DNA of 64,000 nt from positions 3,286,001-3,350,000 of the forward strand of contig NZ_CP013386.1 in assembly GCF_001523745.2 (NCBI RefSeq). The letters are read 5' to 3'. Position numbers and translations under genes: made by a program. This DNA comes from Burkholderia mayonis (lineage in GTDB: Bacteria > Pseudomonadota > Gammaproteobacteria > Burkholderiales > Burkholderiaceae). This document shows positions 54,479 through 64,000 of this stretch, one piece after another. Under the pieces are notes generated by a model, which saw only the letters and a list, made by a program, of their open reading frames with translations, had not been told where the DNA came from and made no database searches. Positions within the stretch are counted from its first letter, which is position 1. Each line of letters begins with the position of its first letter.

Positions 54479-54929
54479 GTTTTTACCGGCCGCAGCCGAG
54501 GACGACGTGCGAGCGGCGCAGCGATCCCGCTTTCGTTTCGCCGATTCCCACATCGGATTGAAATACGTCTGTCAGGATGCCGAATGAGAAGGCGCGGCGG
54601 GGGCGTGGCCGGCTTCCCTGAAGCGCCCCGGGGATGAAGAGAGCGGGAGCATATCCGATTCCAACGGGAGAACTCGGGGTCACCGCATTTATAGCACCGT
54701 TACGCGGAACGGCGCGTGCAACGGCCGCTTCCGGTCGCCGCGGCCGTCCCTTGTGGGTCGCCTCCGGCCCGATCCGATTATAAAAACCTACAGGCCAATG
54801 ATCCCAGCCTTATGCGTGAGCTTTGAGAGTTCCCGGCGGGAATGGCCCGCTCCTGCGATGCATTTCCGCGCCCCCTCCTCCAAAACCCAAACCACCGGCA
54901 TTCAATCGCATCGCCGACATCAACATCGC

Positions 54930-55622
54930 TTACAACGGATGAGCCGCCCCCGCCTGCAACAACAACGACACAGCGACCGGATCGGGCATACCGTCTGCGT
55001 CGATCGCGCCCGCTCCCGCGAGCGCGCCGAGATCGCTGTCAACGCCCGCTTGTCCGACGACGAACGGCGTCGTCAGAAACGCCGGCGCCGTCAGCGTGAC
55101 CGCATAGCGCTGCTGGAGGTTCGTGACGACTGCCGCTTGCGCGGCCAGCACGTCGGTCTGATTTTCCAGCACCTGCTGGAAGCGCGAATTGCCCGGAAAA
55201 TCCCCGATCAGATGGGCCGTGTTCGTACCCAGCTGCGAAGCGAGGTAAACCAGCATCAGCTCGGTCTCGGGCGTCGCATTGAACGTGCCGCCGGCAAATG
55301 CCAGCGAATGCAGCGTCGTGCCGCCGGAACTCACGGAGATGACACAGGGAAGCGTGGCATTGAACGTGATGCTGTAGTGCCCGCCGCCATCCGACAGGGT
55401 AGCGCCCGAACCCTGCGCACAATCGACGTTGACCATCGCACTCGCCAGCGCCCGGCCAGTGGCGGCCGTGCCGGATAGGGAGATGGTCTGCATGCCGTTT
55501 TCGTTGAAACATCCGTCGAAGCCGAAGCAGGCGTCGCCGCCGCACGCGTAAAGCGTCGCAAGCGAAGCAACGCAAAGTGCGCCCAGTGTCGGGCGAACGA
55601 AGCGCACGCTGTGAATGTTCAT
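54930..55622 (-). CDS. Hypothetical lipoprotein
   Basis: 230 residues, family not recognised. Starts MNIHSVRFVRPTLG at the ATG 55620-55622; a lipobox SLATLYACGG puts the lipidated Cys near residue 26. CFGFDGCFNENG follows, then an Ig-/carboxypeptidase-regulatory-like strand set (ISLSGTAATGRALASAMVNV, SLSGT type) and a helical C-terminal half (NSRFQQVLENQTDVLAAQAA). The frame extends upstream but without coding character. Monocistronic on the minus strand. Confidence 0.7.
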   Translation of the reverse strand: MNIHSVRFVRPTLGALCVASLATLYACGGDACFGFDGCFNENGMQTISLSGTAATGRALASAMVNVDCAQGSGATLSDGGGHYSITFNATLPCVISVSSGGTTLHSLAFAGGTFNATPETELMLVYLASQLGTNTAHLIGDFPGNSRFQQVLENQTDVLAAQAAVVTNLQQRYAVTLTAPAFLTTPFVVGQAGVDSDLGALAGAGAIDADGMPDPVAVSLLLQAGAAHPL

Positions 55623-56154
55623 GGCCCGTGCAGTCGATAGAAAGAGGAAAAAACGACTGGTTCCACGCCAGACGACAGGCGCTACGTCCCATTCTAGATC
55701 GTGGGTTCCGAAACCGCTGATCGCGTCGATCCCATTCGCGACCGCATTTGTTCTCGCGTCATGAAGCGCCAGCAGCGTTGGGTTATCGCAGCAGTCGTCG
55801 TGCAAGGACGCGGTGCGCCGTACCGACACTTTGCGACACTGGATGGATTCGCATGCCACGATCGTCATCGGACAGCGAAAGGCTAACGGCCTTATCGACG
55901 ACTTCCACACCATCCGGCGGCCGCTTGACTCTGGAATCCGTCGTTCCCGTGATGATTCGTCGAAGGGTTGCAACGGATCGGCTATCGATACGGCCTTCGG
56001 CCGCAAGCGGATAGGCGAAGCGAGAGATTCCCGATACGCTTCACATGTCTGCAAAAACCGAAAACGATACAAAACCCCCACGAACGTCAACCTCCCCTCT
56101 CCCCTCCCGCCCCTCAACAGGACTACACTAAAGGCGCTGAAAGCGGAGACAACC
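55623..56154. other. Spacer upstream of the lipoprotein gene
   Basis: 532 bases; I see no gene, RNA or clear repeat, only the presumed divergent promoters. Confidence 0.4.
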
Positions 56155-56472
56155 ATGATTCCTCCCGACCCTGAAAGCACCTTCCGTGGCTTGCCGTTGA
56201 CACCCGAGCAGGACGCTGAAGTAAGGCATTACATCAAGGTTCGAACGCAGCGCGGTCTGCCGTGGGACACGCCCGAGTTGCAGGCGATGATTCGCGACAT
56301 GATGCAGCCCCCGGAAGACGACGCCAACGAATCCGATTTCCTGTCTGACGAAGCGAAAGCGGTCGCCGAGCGCGCGATGTCGTCGGTGGAAGACGAGATG
56401 GACCCCACCGAGGCGCGCGAGGAATGGCGAGCGGCGATGGAAGCGGAAAACATGAAGGGCCTGCGCCGATAG
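56155..56472 (+). CDS. Small acidic hypothetical protein
   Basis: 105 residues, unrecognised. Soluble, acidic and helical in its second half (SDEAKAVAERAMSSVEDEMD, EEWRAAMEAE). Start ATG 56155 with GGAGA upstream. No membrane or signal segment and no informative neighbour. Confidence 0.65.
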   Translation: MIPPDPESTFRGLPLTPEQDAEVRHYIKVRTQRGLPWDTPELQAMIRDMMQPPEDDANESDFLSDEAKAVAERAMSSVEDEMDPTEAREEWRAAMEAENMKGLRR

Positions 56473-56636
56473 CCGCCCTCTCCGCGTCCAAGGCCGTCGC
56501 GCGCAATGCGCCCCGCCAAGCACGACAGCGAATGTCCGTCATCGACGGTTTCCGCGCGCACGCGCGAGCCGCCGATCGCGTTGGCGTGACTCGCTCACGC
56601 CCCGTCCATTAACGTCGAACGCACGAGAGGACGACC

Positions 56637-56921
56637 ATGCGACTGATTGAACCGAGCGAACACGCGGACTATCTCGCGGCCCTGCACAGCTGCGGCCTGT
56701 CGGGCAGCGACTTCGCGCTTCGCGAAACGGATACGACCGACCCGAAAAGCGACGAGAACATCGGGCAAATGGGCTTCGTCACGATCACCCGACGATCGAC
56801 GCACGTGACGAAGGAATACCCGCTCGGCGACGCAAGCGATTGGCTCCTGCACTTCAAGAAGGATCTCGAAGCGGGCGTGTTCGACCAGGCGAACGACAAC
56901 TCGCACGCCGCCGGGGCGTAA
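56637..56921 (+). CDS. Small hypothetical protein
   Basis: 94 residues, unrecognised. Begins MRLIEPSEHADYLAALHSCG; the middle has short strands (MGFVTITRRSTHVTKEYPLG) and a C-terminal helix (ASDWLLHFKKDLEAGVF). GAGAGGA gives a good ribosome site. Probably a cytosolic protein conserved in the genus. Confidence 0.65.
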   Translation: MRLIEPSEHADYLAALHSCGLSGSDFALRETDTTDPKSDENIGQMGFVTITRRSTHVTKEYPLGDASDWLLHFKKDLEAGVFDQANDNSHAAGA

Positions 56922-57411
56922 CGATCAAGCAATGCGCGGCCGTCCCGCACACGCACGACGACATTACGCCCACCGATACATGCACGGGGGCCGCGGCCTC
57001 GACGATTCCGGCGTCTCCGAATCGGGGATGTCGCGCGCGCCATCAGCAAGCCGTAGTCGATCGCGCGATGATCGCAACTGCATCGTCCGCGGACGATCGG
57101 TGCGGACGAACAGCACCGGATATCGTGAACACCTGCGTCGAAATGGCTCCACGACCGCTTTGTCCGGAGCCTCGTTGCCCGCATCGCGTTCTCTGGCGAC
57201 ATCCTCATGCACGATTGCCCGTCGCCTATTGCGGCGCATCGCACACGCCCGACGATCTTTCATTCCCGGTCATCCTTAGACTGACGCGACCGACGAGGTC
57301 CATTCGAAACGCCGCGCGTGACCGCGCACGGCATCGATCGGTCCGCCGACCCTCAATGGATCGATCGCCCTCCATTACGTTCAACATCTACCTGATGCCG
57401 AGGATGACCCG

Positions 57412-57579
57412 ATGATCGACCTGATACTCGAATGGCCGACCTACATCCTGTCGGGGACCATGCCGCCGGATGCGCTGGCCGCCGCGCGAAAGCGCGCCTC
57501 CGATCCGATCGTCGCGCGGCGACTTGAAATGTGCAGTCGACAAAAAAGCCCGCAACTGCGAGGGTTGCGAGCTTTTTAG
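57412..57579 (+). CDS. Possible very small protein overlapping the ssb terminator
   Basis: 55 codons from ATG 57412, with GAGGA about eight bases upstream. The first 40 residues (MIDLILEWPTYILSGTMPPD and on) use G/C-ending codons like real genes here; the last 12 codons run through the ssb terminator hairpin and look non-coding. It could be a genuine small gene that shares its end with the terminator, or chance. Otherwise 56922-57608 holds no visible gene. Confidence 0.3.
   Translation: MIDLILEWPTYILSGTMPPDALAAARKRASDPIVARRLEMCSRQKSPQLRGLRAF
57543..57577. terminator. Bidirectional terminator downstream of ssb
   Basis: AAAAAGC (543-549) and GCTTTTT (571-577) of the 57.5 kb region flank a CGCAAC/GTTGCG stem. 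A-run and T-run on both sides make it effective leftward for ssb and rightward as well. Confidence 0.8.
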
Positions 57580-57608
57580 CTACCGCTTCGTGAGATCCGG
57601 TCGGGAAA

Positions 57609-58154
57609 TCAGAACGGGATATCGTCGTCCATCTCGTCGAACCCGCCGCCCGCCGGCGCGCTCGGCCGGCTCGCACCACCGCCGCCGCCGCCGCCGCTGC
57701 GCGCAGCCGCGCCGCCCGCCGCACGGCCGCCGCCATTGTTGCCGCCGCGCTCGGCATCGCCGCGACCGCCGCCATAACCGCCACCGTAGCCGCCGTCGTC
57801 ACCGCCGCCGCCCGAACCGCCACGGCCGCCCAGCATCTGCATCTGGTCGGCGACGATCTCGGTCGAATAACGGTCCTGGCCGTCCTGGCTTTGCCACTTG
57901 CGCGTGCGGATCCGGCCTTCGATGTATACCGACGAGCCCTTCTTCAGATACTCGCTGACGATCTCGGCAAGACGACCGAAGAACGCCACGCGGTGCCATT
58001 CGGTCATTTCCTTGAATTCGCCGGACGCCTTGTCCTTGTAGCGGTCGGTCGTCGCGAGGCGGATGTTCGCTACCGCGTCGCCGCTCGGCAGATAACGCAC
58101 TTCGGGATCGGCGCCGAGATTGCCGACGAGAATGACCTTGTTGACGGATGCCAT
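57609..58154 (-). CDS. ssb: Single-stranded DNA-binding protein
   Basis: 181 residues. N-terminal OB fold (residues 1-110: [57 protein letters not shown]), then a long Gly/Arg-rich disordered linker and the acidic C-terminal tip DDDIPF that recruits replication and repair proteins. Start ATG 58152-58154. It is leftward and downstream of an MFS gene, with uvrA divergent from that gene, a common betaproteobacterial arrangement. Confidence 0.97.
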   Translation of the reverse strand: MASVNKVILVGNLGADPEVRYLPSGDAVANIRLATTDRYKDKASGEFKEMTEWHRVAFFGRLAEIVSEYLKKGSSVYIEGRIRTRKWQSQDGQDRYSTEIVADQMQMLGGRGGSGGGGDDGGYGGGYGGGRGDAERGGNNGGGRAAGGAAARSGGGGGGGASRPSAPAGGGFDEMDDDIPF

Positions 58155-58266
58155 GTGTTTCTCCAGTTGATTCGATGCAAAACAGCGCGGCAAAACCGTT
58201 CACGGCTTCATCGGCCGGCGTGTGCCGGACCGGAGCACGCCGCGCGCTTAGAAAGGCGTTCGCGTG

Positions 58267-59454
58267 TCAGGCTTTGCGCGGCGGCTGTTTCATGCCGGCC
58301 GCGATTATAAGCCACACGGCTACGAGTGCCGAACACGCGAAAAACACCGTATTCGCGCCGCCGCTCTTCAGCAGCAGGCCGCCCAGGCCGCCGCCAAGCG
58401 CGAGCCCGATGGACTGCGTCGTGTTGTACACGCCCGTGGCCGCGCCCTTGCGCGATCCGGGCGCGAGCTTCGACACGAGCGACGGCTGCGACGCCTCCAG
58501 AATGTTGAAGCCCAGGAAGTAGACGAACAGGATTGCCGCGACAATCAGAATCGTATGTGTTGCAAAGCCAAGCAACAACTGGCCGATTAGGATAGCTGCA
58601 ATTCCGCCCAACAGCACGGGCTTCATCTTGCCCTGTTTTTCCGCGACGATGATGGCCGGCACCATCGTCACGAACGCGAGCCCCATCACCGGCAGATAGA
58701 CCTTCCAGTGCAACGCGACGGGCAAGCCGCCGTCGACGAGCAGCCGCGGCACGACGAGAAAGAGCGCGGTTTGCGTCGCGTGCAGCGCGAGCACGCCGAA
58801 ATTCAGGCGCAGCAGCTCGACGTTGTGCAGCACTTCGGCAAACGGCGCCGGTACGTGCACGGGCAGCGGCGCGTCCGGCACGACCCACAGCACGACGCCG
58901 ATCGCGGCGACCGACAGCGCGCCGACGATCGCGAAGAGCCCGCTCATCCCGACCCAATGGAACACGATCGGCGCGCCGACGATCGCGACCGCGAACGACA
59001 CGCCGATCGAGCCGCCCACCATCGCCATCGCCTTCGTCCGGTTGTGCTCGGACGTGAGGTCGGCGATGAACGCGAGCACCGCCGACGATACCGCCCCCAT
59101 TCCCTGGATGACGCGGCCGACGATGATCCACGTGATGTCGTGCGCGAACGCCGCGACGAAGCTGCCGAGCGCGAAGATCAGCAGCCCCGTGGCGATCACC
59201 GGCTTGCGTCCGAACTTGTCCGACGCCCAGCCGTAAAAAATGTAAAGCAGGGATTGCGTGACGCCGTATGCACCGAGCGCGATGCCGACGAGCACGACGT
59301 TGCCGCCGCCGGGAATCGTCTTCGCGTAGACGGAGAACACCGGCATGATCATGAAGAGGCCGAGCATGCGCAGCGCGAAGATCGCCGCGAGCGACGTGGT
59401 CGCGCGCAGCTCGGGTGCGCTCATGCGAGTGGAAGTAGCGGACGGATTGGACAT
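58267..59454 (-). CDS. MFS transporter
   Basis: 395 residues, 12 hydrophobic helices. Motif A-like [20 protein letters not shown] between helices 2 and 3 and [20 protein letters not shown] in helix 4 are typical of DHA1-type exporters. Substrate unknown. Located between ssb and uvrA; no strong evidence of a repair role. Confidence 0.9.
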   Translation of the reverse strand: MSNPSATSTRMSAPELRATTSLAAIFALRMLGLFMIMPVFSVYAKTIPGGGNVVLVGIALGAYGVTQSLLYIFYGWASDKFGRKPVIATGLLIFALGSFVAAFAHDITWIIVGRVIQGMGAVSSAVLAFIADLTSEHNRTKAMAMVGGSIGVSFAVAIVGAPIVFHWVGMSGLFAIVGALSVAAIGVVLWVVPDAPLPVHVPAPFAEVLHNVELLRLNFGVLALHATQTALFLVVPRLLVDGGLPVALHWKVYLPVMGLAFVTMVPAIIVAEKQGKMKPVLLGGIAAILIGQLLLGFATHTILIVAAILFVYFLGFNILEASQPSLVSKLAPGSRKGAATGVYNTTQSIGLALGGGLGGLLLKSGGANTVFFACSALVAVWLIIAAGMKQPPRKA

Positions 59455-59666
59455 CGGGCGTGTGTTCGAGTGAATCGGTAGTCCGCCCGCTGCCGGGCGG
59501 CGGAAGATCCGGGCGGGCCGCCTGCCGCCGCGCGCCGCCTCGCTGCGGCTCGGGCGTCGCGAAAGCCCGCCGCCGGCAGGCGCGGGAATTGGTTGGGAGC
59601 CTGAAACGACGGACTCGAAAAGTCGTTATAGTAGCAGGTTTGGTTCTCTCATCTTCCGCCGGGTTC

Positions 59667-62534
<2,868 letters not shown>

Positions 62535-62773
62535 ACGGGACGCGGCCGTCCGGGCGCACGCCCGGCCGCCGCCCCCCGGTCCGCGCGCAACGCGCGGCCT
62601 CCATCCGCGGCCCCCAAAAGCGGCCCCGACGCGCGGCCGATGCGGCGCCAAATTCTTCCTTACAACATCCTAATATTCAGGTCGATAATCGTTGCTATAC
62701 TTCGCGGCGATGCAAGGTTATGCCCGCTTGCGGCCACAAGCGCGCCGAATAGCCTCCGAATACAGGGATACTC

Positions 62774-63859
62774 ATGGAGAAGCAATCTGAGCCGCCGCGC
62801 GAGCCGCAAACGCGGGAACCGCACCTGCGCAGCGTCCGGCTGACGAGCGATTTCAGCCTGCCGAAGCTTTCGGCGATCGAGATCGGCAGCTACCTCCTCG
62901 CCCTCGTCGGCCTGTGGCTCGTCCTGCACCTGAGGCTGCTCGGCGGCCTCTTGGCCGGCCTCCTCGTCTATCAGCTCGTCCACATGATCGCGCCCGCGAT
63001 CGAACGCCACATGTCGAGCCAGCGCGCGCGCTGGGTCGCGGTCGTGCTGCTGTCGGCGGCGATCGTCGGCGGGCTCGCGGGCCTCACGATCGCGGTCATC
63101 GAGCATTTCGAGCACACCGTGCCGAACGCGCAGAACCTGCTCGGCCAGGTGATGCAGATCATCGATCAGGCGCGCATGCGCACGCCCGAGTGGATCTCGA
63201 ACCTGCTGCCCGTCGACGCCGAGCAGATGCGCACGAAGGCCGCGGGCCTGATGAACAAGCACATGGATCAGCTGCAGCAAGGCGGCAAGAGCGTCGCGCG
63301 CGGGTTCGGGCACGTGCTGTTCGGGATGATCATCGGCGCGATGATCGCGATCGGCGTCGATCGCCACAAGCAGCGCCAGCCGCTGTCGACCGCGCTCGTC
63401 ACGCGGATCTCGCGCTTCTCCGACTCGTTCCGCCGGATCGTCTTCGCGCAGATCAAGATTTCGGCGCTCAACGCGTTCTTCACGGCGCTCTACCTGCTCG
63501 TCGCGCTACCGATCTTCCATCAGCGGCTGCCGCTGTCGAAGACGCTCGTGCTCGTCACGTTCATCGCGGGCCTCCTGCCCGTGGTCGGCAATCTGATCTC
63601 GAACACGCTGATCGTCGCGGTGTCGCTGTCGGTCAGCATGGGCACCGCGATCGCGTCGCTCGTGTTCCTCGTCGTGATCCACAAGCTCGAATACTTCCTG
63701 AACGCGAAGATCATCGGCGGCCAGATCGAATCGCGCGCGTGGGAACTGCTGCTCGCGATGCTCGTGATGGAAGCCGCGTTCGGCGTGCCCGGCGTGATCG
63801 CCGCGCCGATCTTCTATGCGTACATCAAGCGCGAGCTGATCTATCTGCGACTCATCTGA
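62774..63859 (+). CDS. AI-2E/PerM family membrane transporter
   Basis: 361 residues with about eight hydrophobic helices; the AI-2E (PerM) family includes autoinducer-2 exporters and Na+/H+ antiporter-like permeases, and the substrate here is unknown. Typical segments: YLLALVGLWLVLHLRLLGGL, IAGLLPVVGNLISNTLIVAV and VMEAAFGVPGVIAAPIFYAY. A hydrophilic loop (VTRISRFSDSFRRIVFAQIK) separates the halves. An AGGGATACTC leader gives a moderate ribosome site. Confidence 0.88.
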   Translation: MEKQSEPPREPQTREPHLRSVRLTSDFSLPKLSAIEIGSYLLALVGLWLVLHLRLLGGLLAGLLVYQLVHMIAPAIERHMSSQRARWVAVVLLSAAIVGGLAGLTIAVIEHFEHTVPNAQNLLGQVMQIIDQARMRTPEWISNLLPVDAEQMRTKAAGLMNKHMDQLQQGGKSVARGFGHVLFGMIIGAMIAIGVDRHKQRQPLSTALVTRISRFSDSFRRIVFAQIKISALNAFFTALYLLVALPIFHQRLPLSKTLVLVTFIAGLLPVVGNLISNTLIVAVSLSVSMGTAIASLVFLVVIHKLEYFLNAKIIGGQIESRAWELLLAMLVMEAAFGVPGVIAAPIFYAYIKRELIYLRLI

Positions 63860-63921
63860 GCGCCGCGCGCCGCCGCCCGTCCGCGGGATCTCGCGCCGCC
63901 GCATTCTCTAGCAAAAAGAAA

Positions 63922-63947
63922 GGCCGCGTCCGTCGCCGGACGCGGCC
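63922..63947 (+). terminator. Hairpin terminator after the AI-2E family gene
   Basis: GGCCGCGTCCG (63922-63932) and CGGACGCGGCC (63937-63947) pair perfectly over TCGC, preceded by an A-rich run and followed by TTCGTT. It is 63 bases after the stop codon. Confidence 0.7.
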
Positions 63948-64000
63948 TTCGTTCGTTTCGTTGCGCCGCCGCCCGCCGCCGCGCCTCGCGCGCCGGCCGA

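Noticed and set aside
54930..56180. Extension of the lipoprotein frame to 416 residues
   Set aside because: The N-terminal 186 residues lack coding bias and would bury the lipoprotein signal.
56840..57415. 191-codon plus-strand frame between the hypothetical and ssb
   Set aside because: Overlaps the 56637-56921 gene and has random-looking composition; no ribosome site.
57640..57840. Gly-codon repeats at the ssb 3' half as a tandem-repeat locus
   Set aside because: They encode the normal Gly-rich linker of SSB and show no unit structure beyond codon repetition.
59455..59666. LexA/SOS box upstream of uvrA
   Set aside because: Looked for CTGT-N8-ACAG and found no acceptable match.

Overview
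The window is chromosomal DNA of a high-GC betaproteobacterium, most probably a Burkholderia of the pseudomallei group. The evidence is strong G/C third-position codon use, the ssb / MFS / uvrA neighbourhood, and a thiazole/oxazole-modified microcin (TOMM) operon whose two precursors look like the BMA_0021/BMA_0022 family named from B. mallei. I saw no rRNA, tRNA, CRISPR array, insertion sequence or phage genes.

Layout. (1) 1-15.9 kb is core and semi-core metabolism: a partial FAD-linked oxidase, ilvA, queF, a D-amino-acid salvage locus (RpiR regulator, D-aminoacylase and RidA, divergent from a D-amino-acid deaminase), a DJ-1/PfpI protein, a MarR/MFS efflux pair, an EcsC protein, an HSL-type hydrolase, a CHRD protein, an orphan terminator that may mark a small RNA, and an outer-membrane barrel. 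(2) 15.9-42.7 kb is an exopolysaccharide-type locus. It has a Wza-like export lipoprotein, a WcaJ-like initiating transferase, three GT4 glycosyltransferases, ManC, a Wzx-like flippase, a PAP2 phosphatase, two Crp/Fnr regulators, a VpsR-like sigma-54 activator and a GGDEF/EAL protein. In its middle is an almost gapless six-gene operon: carrier protein, acyl-CoA-dehydrogenase-like flavoprotein, class II aminoacyl-tRNA-synthetase-like amino acid:carrier protein ligase, DUF1839 protein, GH2 glycosidase, and a double alpha/beta-hydrolase fusion. This looks like a pathway that activates an amino acid on a carrier protein, modifies it, and may transfer it to a sugar. (3) 43.1-52.2 kb is the TOMM operon, transcribed leftward: FHA protein, kinase/cyclase/ATPase fusion, two nitrile-hydratase-like precursors, a fused RRE-YcaO cyclodehydratase, and a class II aldolase-like protein. 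(4) 52.4-54.2 kb, divergent from the TOMM operon, holds three small unknown proteins. Two are paralogues that share a duplicated, identically spaced upstream element. (5) 54.9-64 kb returns to a lipoprotein, small hypotheticals, ssb, an MFS transporter, uvrA and an AI-2E/PerM-type membrane protein.

How the parts may work together. In the polysaccharide locus a good -24/-12 (sigma-54) promoter lies upstream of the leftward crp/wcaJ/wza/GT operon, and a sigma-54 activator is encoded in the same locus. With the GGDEF/EAL gene at its edge, this suggests cyclic-di-GMP control of matrix synthesis. In the TOMM operon, precursors and modifying enzyme are co-transcribed with a Ser/Thr kinase and an FHA reader, suggesting phosphorylation-controlled production. 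Functions rest on motifs and gene order read by eye; no database search was possible.
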